A DNA stretch of 64,000 bases. Source: Cryobacterium sp. Y57. GTDB taxonomy: Bacteria > Actinomycetota > Actinomycetes > Actinomycetales > Microbacteriaceae. A program made the translations under genes and the position numbers. Positions 33,413 to 43,634 of this stretch are shown piece by piece (position 1 is the stretch's first letter; every line of letters begins with the position of its first letter). Location: the NCBI RefSeq assembly GCF_002929505.1, contig NZ_PJJL01000073.1:186001-250000 (forward strand), read 5' to 3'. The notes under the pieces are model-generated. The model was not told where the DNA came from and made no database searches. It was given only the letters and a program-made list of their open reading frames with translations.

Positions 33413-34288
33413 ATGACTACGGACCCCGACAAGCAGGAAGTGCTGATCGTCACGGGAATGTCCGGGGCGGGACGCTCCACCGTAGCCAACGCATTGGAAG
33501 ACCTGGACTGGTACGTCGTCGACAATCTTCCGCCGCAAATGCTGCGGCCCCTGGTCGATCTGGTCGAACGGGCCGGCACGAATCTGCCCAAGATCGCGGC
33601 CGTCGTGGACATTCGCGGCCGCGATCTGTTCGGTGATTTTCTCGAAACCGTGCATCAACTCCGTAGCAACACCCAGGTGCAGGTCATCTTTCTCGAAGCT
33701 CGGGACGACGCGCTTGTGCGCAGGTTTGAATCCGTGCGACGGCCGCATCCGCTGCAGGGCGACGGCACCCTTCTCGACGGCATTTCGGCGGAGCGTTCTC
33801 GGCTGCTCACGGTTCGGGAGTCGAGTGATCTCGTTGTCGACACCTCCGACCTGAACGTGCACCAGCTTGCGACGACGATCACCGAGCGGTTTGCGGCCGA
33901 GGGGCGAGCGGGGGTGCAGCTGACCATCATGAGCTTCGGCTTTAAGTACGGTCTGCCGACGGATGTCGATCTGATCGCGGACGTGCGCTTTTTACCGAAC
34001 CCGTTCTGGATTCCCGAGTTGCGCGCGCACACCGGTGTCGAGCCGGAGGTGAGAGACTTTGTACTTGCCCAAACGGGTGCCCTTGATTTCATCGACCATT
34101 ACGCCGCCGCCATGGCGCCGGTGCTGGCCGGGTATCAGCGGGAAAATAAACACCACGCCACCATCGGCATCGGCTGCACAGGAGGCAAGCACCGCTCTGT
34201 CGCCATGGCCAGGGAACTGGCCTCTCGGCTTGAAAAACTTCCCGGTGTCGCGGTCAATATCAAGGACCGCGACCTCGGACGCGAATAA
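33413..34288 (+). CDS. rapZ: RNase adapter protein RapZ (YvcJ family P-loop protein)
   Basis: 291-aa P-loop protein with Walker A GMSGAGRSTVAN and C-terminal GCTGGKHRSVAMA, both hallmarks of the RapZ/YvcJ family. In E. coli RapZ links cell-wall precursor sensing to sRNA decay; the actinobacterial role is less clear. The order uvrC-rapZ-whiA is strongly conserved in actinobacteria, so the three are likely co-transcribed (73 and about 80 nt gaps). Confidence 0.95.
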   Translation: MTTDPDKQEVLIVTGMSGAGRSTVANALEDLDWYVVDNLPPQMLRPLVDLVERAGTNLPKIAAVVDIRGRDLFGDFLETVHQLRSNTQVQVIFLEARDDALVRRFESVRRPHPLQGDGTLLDGISAERSRLLTVRESSDLVVDTSDLNVHQLATTITERFAAEGRAGVQLTIMSFGFKYGLPTDVDLIADVRFLPNPFWIPELRAHTGVEPEVRDFVLAQTGALDFIDHYAAAMAPVLAGYQRENKHHATIGIGCTGGKHRSVAMARELASRLEKLPGVAVNIKDRDLGRE

Positions 34289-34369
34289 GCGAGCCCGGGC
34301 GCAGCATCCGGCTCCCCAGGCTTTCACCACTCAGACGTAACGCAACTGATCAACAGAATGGAAAAGCGA

Positions 34370-35359
34370 TTGGCACTCACCGCCGACGTTAAAGATGAAC
34401 TTTCGCGCGTAAAGGTCTCCAAGACCACCGTGCGCGCGGCCGAACTGGCCACGATTCTCCGGTTCTCCGGCGGATTACACATGATCAGCAGCCGCATCGC
34501 GATCGAGTCCGAACTCGACACGGCCATCTTGGCTCGACGGGTGCGCAAAGACCTCGCTGAACTCTATGGGGTACGCAGTGCTCTGCAGGTCATCGCGGCC
34601 ACCGGCATCCGTCAGTCGAGCCATTACCTCGTTCAGGTGATCGAGGGCGGCGAGACACTCGCGCGACAGACCGGCCTGCTGGATGCCCGCCGCCGCCCGA
34701 TTCGCGGTCTGCCCAACCGTCTGACGACGGGCTCGAAGGAAGAAATCGCCGCCGTCTGGCGCGGCGCCTTCCTTGCCCATGGCACCTTGACCGATCCGGG
34801 CCGATCGGCGGCGCTGGAGGTCGTCTGTCCCGGCAACGAGGCAGCCATGGCACTTGTCGGAGCGGCCGGACGCCTCGGCGTTGCGGCCAAGGCGCGCGAA
34901 GTCCGAGGGGTGCACCGCGTCGTCATCCGCGATGGCGACGCCATTGGGGCGATGCTCGTCCACATGGGTGCCACTAACACGGTGCTCAACTGGGAAACCT
35001 TGCGCCAACGTCGCGAGGTGCGCGCCACTGCAAACCGATTGGTCAACTTTGATGACGCCAACCTGCGTCGTTCCGCCGAAGCGGCGGTTGCGGCCTGCAC
35101 CCGCGTGCAGCGAGCGATGGATATCCTCGGCGAGGATATCCCCGAACACCTGCGCTACGCGGGAGACCTGCGTCTCAACTTTCGTGACTCCAGCCTCGAC
35201 GAGCTCGGCCACCACGCCGATCCGCCCATGACCAAGGACGCCGTCGCCGGCCGAATTCGACGCCTGCTCGCTATGGCAGACAAGAAAGCGGTCGAACTCG
35301 GCATCGAAGGCACCGACGTCGGCTATCCGATTCACCCCGACGACGTAGCGCCCGTCTAA
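34370..35359 (+). CDS. whiA: Sporulation/cell-division transcription regulator WhiA
   Basis: DNA-binding protein of about 329 aa with an N-terminal LAGLIDADG-like fold and a C-terminal helix-turn-helix ([20 protein letters not shown] then [17 protein letters not shown]). In Streptomyces WhiA works with WhiB on division genes; here in a non-sporulating lineage it probably supports growth or division. TTG 34370 ([13 protein letters not shown], with GGAAAAG upstream) matches the usual family N-terminus; ATG 34358 adds four residues. Confidence 0.96.
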   Translation: MALTADVKDELSRVKVSKTTVRAAELATILRFSGGLHMISSRIAIESELDTAILARRVRKDLAELYGVRSALQVIAATGIRQSSHYLVQVIEGGETLARQTGLLDARRRPIRGLPNRLTTGSKEEIAAVWRGAFLAHGTLTDPGRSAALEVVCPGNEAAMALVGAAGRLGVAAKAREVRGVHRVVIRDGDAIGAMLVHMGATNTVLNWETLRQRREVRATANRLVNFDDANLRRSAEAAVAACTRVQRAMDILGEDIPEHLRYAGDLRLNFRDSSLDELGHHADPPMTKDAVAGRIRRLLAMADKKAVELGIEGTDVGYPIHPDDVAPV

Positions 35360-35415
35360 ATCGAACCGTGACGGTGCGCGAGGTCATGAATTCTGTGACT
35401 TCGAACGCTCGCGGT

Positions 35416-35421
35416 TAGACT
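35416..35421 (+). promoter_or_regulatory. Possible -10 (TAGACT) of sodA
   Basis: TAGACT lies 62 nt upstream of the sodA ATG. The -35 region (TTCTGTGACT) is weak. Confidence 0.35.
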
Positions 35422-35483
35422 GAATTGTCGCTTACAACGCCGCCGCACCCGGTACGGTGGCACAACTCACAAGGAGAAAAGTA

Positions 35484-36110
35484 ATGGCTGAATACACCCT
35501 CCCCACCCTTGATTATGATTACGCGGCTCTCGAGCCCAGCATCAGCGGCACCATCATGGAACTCCACCATGGCAAGCACCATCAGGCTTACGTCACCGGC
35601 GCCAACACGGCACTCGCCCAGCTCGCGGAGGCCCGCGACAGCGGAAACCTCGCCAACGTGAACAAGCTCCAGAAAGACCTCGCCTTCAACCTCGGCGGTC
35701 ATGTCAACCATTCCATTTTTTGGACCAACCTGTCCCCGAACGGCGGCGACAAGCCCGTTGGCGAGCTCGCGGCGGCAATCGATGACAACTTTGGTTCCTT
35801 CGACAAGTTCCAGGCGCATTTCACCGCTGCCGCGCTCGGTGTGCAGGGCTCCGGCTGGGCCGTGCTCGCGTGGGACTCCATCGGTCAGCGTCTGATCATC
35901 CAGCAGTTTTTCGACCAGCAGTCCAACTTCGCTGCCGGTACGGTTCCAGTTCTCATGCTCGACGTGTGGGAGCACGCCTACTACCTCGACTACCGCAACG
36001 TGCGCGCTGACTACGTCAAGGCTTTCTGGAACATTGCCAACTGGGCAAACGTGCAGGACCGCTTCACCGTTGCACGTGAGAAGACGAACGGCCTGCTACT
36101 ACTCTCGTAG
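35484..36110 (+). CDS. sodA: Superoxide dismutase (Mn/Fe family)
   Basis: 208-aa enzyme that converts superoxide to oxygen and peroxide. Metal ligands are seen in [22 protein letters not shown] and the signature DVWEHAYY. Metal type cannot be fixed safely from sequence; Mn is typical in this lineage. ATG 35484 follows AAGGAG with 8-nt spacing; a GTG at 35457 is upstream but lacks a binding site. Followed by a clear hairpin, so single-gene transcription is likely. Confidence 0.97.
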   Translation: MAEYTLPTLDYDYAALEPSISGTIMELHHGKHHQAYVTGANTALAQLAEARDSGNLANVNKLQKDLAFNLGGHVNHSIFWTNLSPNGGDKPVGELAAAIDDNFGSFDKFQAHFTAAALGVQGSGWAVLAWDSIGQRLIIQQFFDQQSNFAAGTVPVLMLDVWEHAYYLDYRNVRADYVKAFWNIANWANVQDRFTVAREKTNGLLLLS

Positions 36111-37211
<1,101 letters not shown>

Positions 37212-37221
37212 CGGCCGCGCG

Positions 37222-38436
37222 GTGACGTTACGCACGATTGACTCGCTCGGTTCGCTGACCGGCAAGCGGGTTATTGTCCGCTTCGACCTGAATGTTCCGT
37301 TGAAAGACGGGCAGATCACCGACGACGGACGAGTGCGGGCGTCACTGCCCACTCTCAACGCCCTCGTCGCTCAGGGCGCCCGCGTGGTGATTGTTTCTCA
37401 CCTCGGGCGCCCCGGCGGGGCCGTTGATCCAAAGTACAGCCTGCGGCCCGTCGCTGCCCGCCTGAGCGAACTGGTGAATCTCCCTGTCGCCTTCGCCACC
37501 GACACCGTCGGCGATGCGGCCACGCAGGCCGTCGCGGCCTTGCAGAACGGGAACATCGTCGTTCTGGAGAACCTGCGCTTCAACGCCGGTGAAACCAGCA
37601 AAGTGGATGCCGAGCGCCTCGCGTTCGCGCACCAGCTCGCACTGCTCGGCGATGCACTCGTCTCCGATGGCTTTGGCGTCGTGCACCGCAAGCAGGCCAG
37701 CGTGTTCGACCTGGCCACGCTGCTTCCCAGCGCTGCCGGCCTGCTCATCGCCGCCGAACTGGGCGTGCTCGATCAGCTCACCGAAAAGCCGCAGGCGCCG
37801 TACACGGTCATCCTGGGCGGTTCGAAAGTGAGCGACAAGCTCGGCGTGATCGGACACCTGCTGCCGCGCGTGAACTCGCTGCTGATTGGCGGCGGCATGC
37901 TGTTTACCTTCTTGGCCGCCCAGGGGCACAAGGTTGGTGCCAGTCTTTTGGAAAGCGACCAAATTGAGACGGTTCGCGGATATTTGACCGAAGCCGAACG
38001 TCTTGGAGTGAAAATTGTCCTGCCGACAGACGTCGTGGTCGCCTCAAAGTTCGGCGCCGACGCTGAGCACGTGACCACCCCGGCAGAGGGAATCGAGAAC
38101 ACCCCCTTCGGTGCGAACGGTCTCGGCTTGGACATCGGGCCAGACACCGCTCAAGCGTTTGCCGAGATTATTCGAGCATCGAAGACGGTGTTCTGGAACG
38201 GCCCGATGGGCGTTTTTGAACTGGCACCGTTCGCAGAAGGCACCCGCACAGTGGCTGCCGCACTCACCGAGGTCACCGGCCTCAGCGTTGTCGGTGGTGG
38301 CGATTCCGCCGCTGCTGTGCACATTCTCGGTTTTAACGACGACCAATTCGGTCATATTTCTACCGGCGGCGGCGCGAGCCTCGAATTTCTCGAAGGCAAG
38401 CGTCTCCCAGGACTGGAGGTCCTCGGATGGCAATGA
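37222..38436 (+). CDS. pgk: Phosphoglycerate kinase
   Basis: 404 aa; makes ATP from 1,3-bisphosphoglycerate. Shows VIVRFDLNVPLKDG (substrate site), VVIVSHLGRPGG, and the ATP-site VVGGGDSAAA. GTG 37222 fits the family start (TLRTIDSL); an upstream ATG at 37132 lies inside gap and is rejected. The last 10 nt overlap tpiA. Confidence 0.97.
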   Translation: MTLRTIDSLGSLTGKRVIVRFDLNVPLKDGQITDDGRVRASLPTLNALVAQGARVVIVSHLGRPGGAVDPKYSLRPVAARLSELVNLPVAFATDTVGDAATQAVAALQNGNIVVLENLRFNAGETSKVDAERLAFAHQLALLGDALVSDGFGVVHRKQASVFDLATLLPSAAGLLIAAELGVLDQLTEKPQAPYTVILGGSKVSDKLGVIGHLLPRVNSLLIGGGMLFTFLAAQGHKVGASLLESDQIETVRGYLTEAERLGVKIVLPTDVVVASKFGADAEHVTTPAEGIENTPFGANGLGLDIGPDTAQAFAEIIRASKTVFWNGPMGVFELAPFAEGTRTVAAALTEVTGLSVVGGGDSAAAVHILGFNDDQFGHISTGGGASLEFLEGKRLPGLEVLGWQ

Positions 38437-39227
38437 ACATCAACCCTCGGCGCACACCGCTGATTGCGGGCAACTGGAAAATGAACCTGGACCACCTCCA
38501 GGCGATCGCTTTCGTGCAGAAGCTTGCTTGGAATCTCAAGGATGCCGGCCACGACACCGCCGCGGTCGAGGTAGCCGTGTTCCCGCCGTTCACGGATCTG
38601 CGCAGCGTGCAGACCCTCATCTCGGCGGACAAGCTTCCGCTCGCTTTCGGTGCGCAAGACGTGTCAGCACACGATTCGGGAGCGTACACCGGTGAGGTTT
38701 CGGGTGCCTTCCTCGCTCAGCTGGAGTGCCAATACGTCATCATCGGTCACTCCGAACGCCGCACCCTGCACAACGAGTCCGATGAGCAGGTCGCCTCCAA
38801 GGTAACCGCCGCCCTCAAGCACAACCTCGTGCCGCTGATTTGCGTCGGAGAGAGTGCCGAGGACCTCGCCGTTCATGGTCCCAGTGCGGTTCCGGTCGCC
38901 CAGCTGCGTGCCGCTCTCTCGGGTGTCACGAACGCGGTGGACATCGTCGTGGCCTATGAGCCCGTCTGGGCCATCGGGTCCGGCCAGGCCGCCACGCCGG
39001 AGCAGGCTGAGCAGGTGGCGGCCGCACTCCGTGGGGTTCTCTCCGACACCCTCGGGCAGGACGTCGCCGACAAGACCCGCATCCTCTACGGCGGTTCGGT
39101 CAAGAGCACCAACATCGCCGCGTTCATGCGGGAGCCCAATGTCGACGGTGCCCTCGTTGGTGGTGCGAGCTTGGATATTGCGGAATTTTCCAGCATTATT
39201 CGATATCAGAAGCACGTCGGCCTGTAG
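38427..39227 (+). CDS. tpiA: Triosephosphate isomerase
   Basis: 266 aa TIM barrel. N-terminal IAGNWKMN, catalytic His in VIIGHSERR, catalytic Glu in VVAYEPVWAIGSG, phosphate-binding ILYGGSVKS. ATG 38427 overlaps the pgk end by 10 nt and follows GGAGG, indicating coupling. Confidence 0.98.
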   Translation: MAMNINPRRTPLIAGNWKMNLDHLQAIAFVQKLAWNLKDAGHDTAAVEVAVFPPFTDLRSVQTLISADKLPLAFGAQDVSAHDSGAYTGEVSGAFLAQLECQYVIIGHSERRTLHNESDEQVASKVTAALKHNLVPLICVGESAEDLAVHGPSAVPVAQLRAALSGVTNAVDIVVAYEPVWAIGSGQAATPEQAEQVAAALRGVLSDTLGQDVADKTRILYGGSVKSTNIAAFMREPNVDGALVGGASLDIAEFSSIIRYQKHVGL

Positions 39228-39250
39228 GCCGCGGCGCACCCGACAGTGAG

Positions 39251-39287
39251 CAGCGAGATGGTTGTCGGTCCGGCAACCACCTCGCTG
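39251..39287 (+). terminator. Probable terminator between tpiA and secG
   Basis: CAGCGAGATGGTTG pairs with CAACCACCTCGCTG (one A/C mismatch) around a 9-nt loop, 23 nt after the tpiA stop. Confidence 0.75.
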
Positions 39288-39299
39288 CTGCCTGCAGAG

Positions 39300-39305
39300 T
39301 ATAAT
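39300..39305 (+). promoter_or_regulatory. -10 element (TATAAT) of secG-rbpA
   Basis: A perfect TATAAT lies 52 nt upstream of GTG 39358 and just after the tpiA terminator. I see no clear -35. Confidence 0.55.
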
Positions 39306-39357
39306 TACGATGGTCTTGGCGCCCGAGTTGCGCCCACCGTGTTTCGAAAGGTTTCGT

Positions 39358-39609
39358 GTGGAGATTCTCCAGGTCGTCATGCAGGTGCTCGTTGGTATCA
39401 CGAGCCTCCTGCTCACCATGCTCATTCTGTTGCATAAGGGACGGGGCGGTGGATTGTCGGACATGTTCGGCGGCGGCGTAACGTCCAACCTGGGAGCGTC
39501 GGGCGTTGCGGAGCGCAACCTCAATCGCATCACGGTCATTCTGGGTCTGCTGTGGATCTCCTGCATCGTAGTTCTCGGTTTGATCACCAAGTTCGACACA
39601 GGGGCTTAA
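39358..39609 (+). CDS. secG: Preprotein translocase subunit SecG
   Basis: 83 aa, two membrane segments with the loop HKGRGGGLSDMFGG between them, the SecG hallmark. It joins SecY and SecE in the export channel. GTG 39358 follows GAAAGG; upstream in-frame starts give a hydrophilic stretch unlike SecG. Confidence 0.95.
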   Translation: MEILQVVMQVLVGITSLLLTMLILLHKGRGGGLSDMFGGGVTSNLGASGVAERNLNRITVILGLLWISCIVVLGLITKFDTGA

Positions 39610-39738
39610 CTTTTGGCCCCGCGCGGGGTTACCCTGAGTTTTCCGGGTATAGATCTTGACGGTACAACACAACAGCAATCGCACCATTAACAGCTCGAAT
39701 TCGCAGCGCACAACTGCACGAGTCAACGGAGGAACAAG

Positions 39739-40107
39739 ATGGCATCAGGCGGAAGCGCAATTCGTGGCTCTCGTGTCGGCGCGGGCCCCATGGGCGAGCA
39801 GGACCGGGGTTTTCACGCGGACCGCATCAAAATCTCGTACTGGGATGCGCTCGGAAATGAAACCGTACGGTATTTTGCGGCAAGCTTACCGGACGAAGAA
39901 ATTCCCGTCACCATCGATTGCCCATCATCGGGGCTGCCCGCCGGGCGCGACAAGGAAAATCCTCCGTCGGTCGTGAAGCTCGAGCCGTACAAAACGCACC
40001 TCGCCTATGTCAAGGAGCGTCGTACCGAAGAAGAGGCCGACTCGCTGCTCGAAGAGGCCCTCAACCAGCTGCGCGTTCGTCGTGGCAAGTTGTCACCGAC
40101 GAACTGA
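39739..40107 (+). CDS. rbpA: RNA polymerase-binding protein RbpA
   Basis: 122-aa actinobacterial protein that binds the beta subunit and sigma factor and stabilises the open complex. Features are IRGSRVGAG, a core with YFAASLPDEEIP, VKLEPYKTHLAYVKERR and a helical C-terminus. AGGAA lies about 8 nt before ATG 39739. secG-rbpA neighbourhood is typical of the phylum. Confidence 0.95.
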   Translation: MASGGSAIRGSRVGAGPMGEQDRGFHADRIKISYWDALGNETVRYFAASLPDEEIPVTIDCPSSGLPAGRDKENPPSVVKLEPYKTHLAYVKERRTEEEADSLLEEALNQLRVRRGKLSPTN

Positions 40108-40120
40108 CGCGAAAGCGCAA

Positions 40121-40159
40121 AACACCGGTTCTCGATTGGTAGAGAACCGGTGTTTTTTT
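40121..40159. terminator. Strong intrinsic terminator after rbpA, shared with pgl
   Basis: Stem AACACCGGTTCTC / GAGAACCGGTGTT with an 8-nt loop and a T-run to 40159 on the plus strand; on the minus strand four Ts follow, so it may also serve the convergent pgl-side operon. Confidence 0.92.
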
Positions 40160-40208
40160 GTAGCCGATCACGCCGATGGTGGGTGAGGGATAAACGGAGA
40201 GCGTAAAT

Positions 40209-40994
40209 CTAATAGCCCGGAGCGATGAGGCTTTCGGGTACTTGCGCTGCTGCGTCGTTGTCGACGAAGAACACGGTGCGGTAACGGCCTTTGATGCCTG
40301 CAGCGGGTACCTCATCGCGGCTGGCTCCGGCGAGGGCCAGTCCGAGCGCCGATGCCTTGTCCGATCCAGCCAGCACCAGCCAGACGCGATCCGAGGAGTT
40401 GATCACGGGGCGGGTCAACGATAATCGGGCGGCCGGCGGCTTGGGGGAGTCGCGCACAGCGACGACACTGGCTTCACGCTCGCGGATACCCGATCGGTGT
40501 GGGAACAATGACGCAACGTGTCCGTCCGGTCCGACTCCGAGTAACATCACATCGATTCGAGGGTACTGGGCCCCATTGGGGGCACGACCCAGTAACTCCG
40601 CCGCATATCGCGCCGCTGCAGCATCGAGCGCATCCGTACCGGCTTCGACCGCATCATCCGATGCTCCGAAGGCGTGAATATTCTCTGGCGGCACCGAAAT
40701 GTGGTCCAGGAGCGCTTCGCGTGCTTGCAATTCATTGCGCTCCGGATCAGCGCGCGGCAGCCAACGCTCGTCGCCCCACCAGAAATTAACCCGCGACCAG
40801 TCGATCGTGTCGCGGGCGGGTGATTCGTTGACGGCGGCCAGAACAGCAATACCGACGGAACCACCGGTGAGTACGACATTCGCCTCCTCCTGCTGGTGCA
40901 GAACGTCCACCATATTAGTCAGGAACCGTGCAGCGACCGATGCGGCTAGGGCGTGCTTGTTCTGGTGCAGTAGCACGCGTCGGTCATTTGTCAC
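40209..40994 (-). CDS. pgl: 6-phosphogluconolactonase
   Basis: 261 aa DevB-type lactonase that hydrolyses 6-phosphogluconolactone. Motifs: VVLTGGSVGIAVL, NFWWGDERWLPR, and MLLGVGPDGHVASLFPH. GTG start at 40994. Last gene of the pentose-phosphate run, 14 nt after opcA. Confidence 0.95.
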   Translation of the reverse strand: MTNDRRVLLHQNKHALAASVAARFLTNMVDVLHQQEEANVVLTGGSVGIAVLAAVNESPARDTIDWSRVNFWWGDERWLPRADPERNELQAREALLDHISVPPENIHAFGASDDAVEAGTDALDAAAARYAAELLGRAPNGAQYPRIDVMLLGVGPDGHVASLFPHRSGIREREASVVAVRDSPKPPAARLSLTRPVINSSDRVWLVLAGSDKASALGLALAGASRDEVPAAGIKGRYRTVFFVDNDAAAQVPESLIAPGY

Positions 40995-41008
40995 GGTTAG
41001 GCTCCGGT

Positions 41009-41953
41009 CTACTGGCTCACCACTTTTTTGAGCTGCGATAACCCGCGGGTGATGACCTCACCATACAGCTCATCGGGGTCGAGGCGGCGCAGCTCGTCGG
41101 CCAGACAGTCCCGCAGGCTGCGACGCTTGAGCGTCAGGTCCTGCAACGGCTGCCCAGGCTGGCTGAGTGTGGCAATATCAGGAATCTCGCGTTCGAGTGA
41201 GATCGTTCCCGACGCTCGCTTCAGATGCACGCCGTGCACACCATTAGCCAAGGGGCCGGTGGTCAGCTTGCACTCCACGGGTACCTGCAGCTGCATCTGG
41301 AGCCACGCGGCGAGCAGCGTGGTCGAGGGGGACGCCGCTGCACCAATGACTTGAATACCGATGATGGGTTCGTAGGGCGGCTGATCCAAAACCGCGGCGA
41401 GTTGGGCGCGCCAGAGCGTCAGTCGAGTCCAGGCGAAATCGTTGTCGCCTGGCCGGTAGGTGCTGGAGAGTTCGCGCAGTGCTGCCTGTGGGTCTGGCTG
41501 GGCGGAGGCATCCGTAATGCGTCGATAGGCGATTCGGCCGATGGGGGAGTCACTGGGAACGGCGGGAGCCGTGCCGGGCCACCAGGCGACAACCGGGGCA
41601 TCCGACAACAGCAGACCGGTGACCAGGCTTTCCGGGTCGGCGGCGGCATCCCCGTAGACACGCAAGACGATGACTTCGCTCGCGCCAGCGTCGCCTCCGA
41701 CGCGAATCTCCGCATCAACCCGCGCCACGGCATCAGCCGTATCGTGCTCCTGCGTAGATACGACGATGACGCGCATCGGATGTTCTCTCGACGCGTCGTT
41801 GGCCGCTTCGATGGCCTCTTCCTCGTGTCCGAGCTGCGACGCGATGATCAGGGTCAGCACACGTCCGAGGGCAACAGCACCGCCTTCCTCGCGAATACGT
41901 ACGAGCGCCTTCGATATTTTCGCGGTGGTGGTGTCGGGCAGATCAACGATCAT
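41009..41953 (-). CDS. opcA: Glucose-6-phosphate dehydrogenase assembly protein OpcA
   Basis: 314-aa OpcA protein, needed for full glucose-6-phosphate dehydrogenase activity. Family features are DTTTAKISKAL at the N-terminus and VVAWWPGTAP in the middle. Its ATG overlaps the zwf stop in ATGA, so the two are coupled. Cysteines are few; the known redox-control role of the cyanobacterial form may not apply. Confidence 0.95.
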   Translation of the reverse strand: MIVDLPDTTTAKISKALVRIREEGGAVALGRVLTLIIASQLGHEEEAIEAANDASREHPMRVIVVSTQEHDTADAVARVDAEIRVGGDAGASEVIVLRVYGDAAADPESLVTGLLLSDAPVVAWWPGTAPAVPSDSPIGRIAYRRITDASAQPDPQAALRELSSTYRPGDNDFAWTRLTLWRAQLAAVLDQPPYEPIIGIQVIGAAASPSTTLLAAWLQMQLQVPVECKLTTGPLANGVHGVHLKRASGTISLEREIPDIATLSQPGQPLQDLTLKRRSLRDCLADELRRLDPDELYGEVITRGLSQLKKVVSQ

Positions 41954-43491
41954 GGTCGCCTCCAGGTTCGGCCGTCGCGGGCCAGCAGGTCGTCAGCGGA
42001 TGTGGGTCCCCAGGTTCCGGGGCGGTAAGGTTCTGGCTGTCCTTGCGTCGCCCAGTACTCTTCGATCGGGTCGAGAATTTTCCAAGACAATTCGACCTCT
42101 TCGTGGCGGGGGAACAGGGGCGGGTCGCCGAGAAGTACGTCGAGGATGAGTCTCTCATACGCTTCGGGGCTCGCCTCGGTGAAAGCGTGTCCGTAACCGA
42201 AGTCCATGGTCACGTCGCGAACCTGCATGACGACACCCGGAACTTTCGAGCCGAAACGGATGGTGACGCCCTCGTCGGGCTGCACCCGAATGACCAGGGC
42301 GTTGTGGCCGAGTTCGGCGGTCTGGCCCGGTGCGAACAGGTATTGTGGTGCTCGTTTGAAGACCACGGCAATCTCTGTCACGCGACGTCCGAGGCGTTTA
42401 CCGGCGCGCAGATAGAACGGAACACCAGCCCAGCGTCGGGTGTCGATTGTGAGCCGCATGGCGGCGTAGGTTTCGGTGACGGAATCGGGGTCCATGCCGT
42501 CTTCCTCCAGGAAGCCGACGACTTTTTCTCCGCCCTGCCAGCCACCGGCGTACTGCCCGCGCGCGGTGCCCTCGCCGAGGTCAGCGGGGAGTCGAACCGA
42601 GGCGAGTACTTTTTCCTTCTCGGCGCGCAGGTCGGCAGCGTCGAAGGAGATCGGTTCTTCCATGGCCGTGAGCGCGAGCAGCTGCAGCAGGTGGTTCTGG
42701 ATCACGTCGCGGGCGGCACCGATACCGTCATAGTAGCCGGCCCGACCTCCCACGCCGATGTCTTCAGCCATGGTGATCTGCACGTGTTCGACGTGGTTGG
42801 CGTTCCAGAGCGGTTCGAACATCTCGTTGGCGAAGCGCAGCGCAAGGATATTTTGCACCGTCTCCTTGCCGAGGTAGTGGTCGATCCGAAAGACCGAGTC
42901 TGGAGGAAAGACCGACTCGACGACGTCATTGAGCTGCCGTGCCGTCGTCAGGTCGCTGCCGAATGGCTTCTCGATGACGACGCGTCGCCATTGGCCGTTT
43001 TTCTGCTCCGCCAGGCCGGAGCGGCGCAGCTGCTCTGTCACTTGTGGGAACGCCTTGGGCGGGATGGCCAGGTAGAACGCGTGGTTGCCCATCGTGCCGC
43101 GCTCACGGTCCAACTCGTCAATGGTCTGGCTGAGGCGCGTGAAGGACTCGTTATCGTCAAAGGTGCCAGAAACGAAACGGATGCCTTCGGCTAGCTGCGC
43201 CCAAACATCCTCATGGAACTCGGTACGGGCATGCTCCTTGACGGCATCGTGCACGACTTCCATGAAGTCTTCGTTGTCCCAGTCTCGGCGAGCAAACCCG
43301 ACGAGGGCGAATCCGGGTGGCAGTAAGCCTCGATTTGCGAGGTCATAGACCGCAGGCATGAGTTTCTTGCGCGCGAGGTCACCGGTTACGCCGAAAATCA
43401 CGAGGCTGGACGGCCCGGCGATACGATTCAGTCGATAGTCGGATGGCGACCTGAGCGGATTAAACTCCGGGGTAATTTCCACCGGGGACAT
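41950..43491 (-). CDS. zwf: Glucose-6-phosphate 1-dehydrogenase
   Basis: 513 aa, first step of the oxidative pentose-phosphate path. N-terminal FGVTGDLARKK binds NADP; substrate signature RIDHYLGKE is present; VIEKPFGSDL precedes it. ATG 43491 has AAAGGAG four nt upstream; in-frame sequence further upstream is not family-like. Preceded by a hairpin after pgi, so it may have its own promoter or rely on read-through. Confidence 0.97.
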   Translation of the reverse strand: MSPVEITPEFNPLRSPSDYRLNRIAGPSSLVIFGVTGDLARKKLMPAVYDLANRGLLPPGFALVGFARRDWDNEDFMEVVHDAVKEHARTEFHEDVWAQLAEGIRFVSGTFDDNESFTRLSQTIDELDRERGTMGNHAFYLAIPPKAFPQVTEQLRRSGLAEQKNGQWRRVVIEKPFGSDLTTARQLNDVVESVFPPDSVFRIDHYLGKETVQNILALRFANEMFEPLWNANHVEHVQITMAEDIGVGGRAGYYDGIGAARDVIQNHLLQLLALTAMEEPISFDAADLRAEKEKVLASVRLPADLGEGTARGQYAGGWQGGEKVVGFLEEDGMDPDSVTETYAAMRLTIDTRRWAGVPFYLRAGKRLGRRVTEIAVVFKRAPQYLFAPGQTAELGHNALVIRVQPDEGVTIRFGSKVPGVVMQVRDVTMDFGYGHAFTEASPEAYERLILDVLLGDPPLFPRHEEVELSWKILDPIEEYWATQGQPEPYRPGTWGPTSADDLLARDGRTWRRP

Positions 43492-43570
43492 GCAACTCCT
43501 TTTACGGTTCAGTACGGGAAGGTCGAGAGCGCAGGCAACGGGGTGCTGCGGAGAGAACAATCCGTTCGCT

Positions 43571-43612
43571 TGGTTGGTTCCTCACTGGGCTCTGCCCGCG
43601 AGGAACCAACCA
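43571..43612. terminator. 13-bp hairpin between pgi and zwf (terminator or attenuator)
   Basis: Perfect stem TGGTTGGTTCCTC / GAGGAACCAACCA with an inner GGGC/GCCC hairpin in its 16-nt loop. On the minus strand it follows pgi by about 22 nt and precedes zwf. There is no T-tract on the minus side. Confidence 0.75.
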
Positions 43613-43634
43613 GGTGTTCGGTTTATACCTTTTT

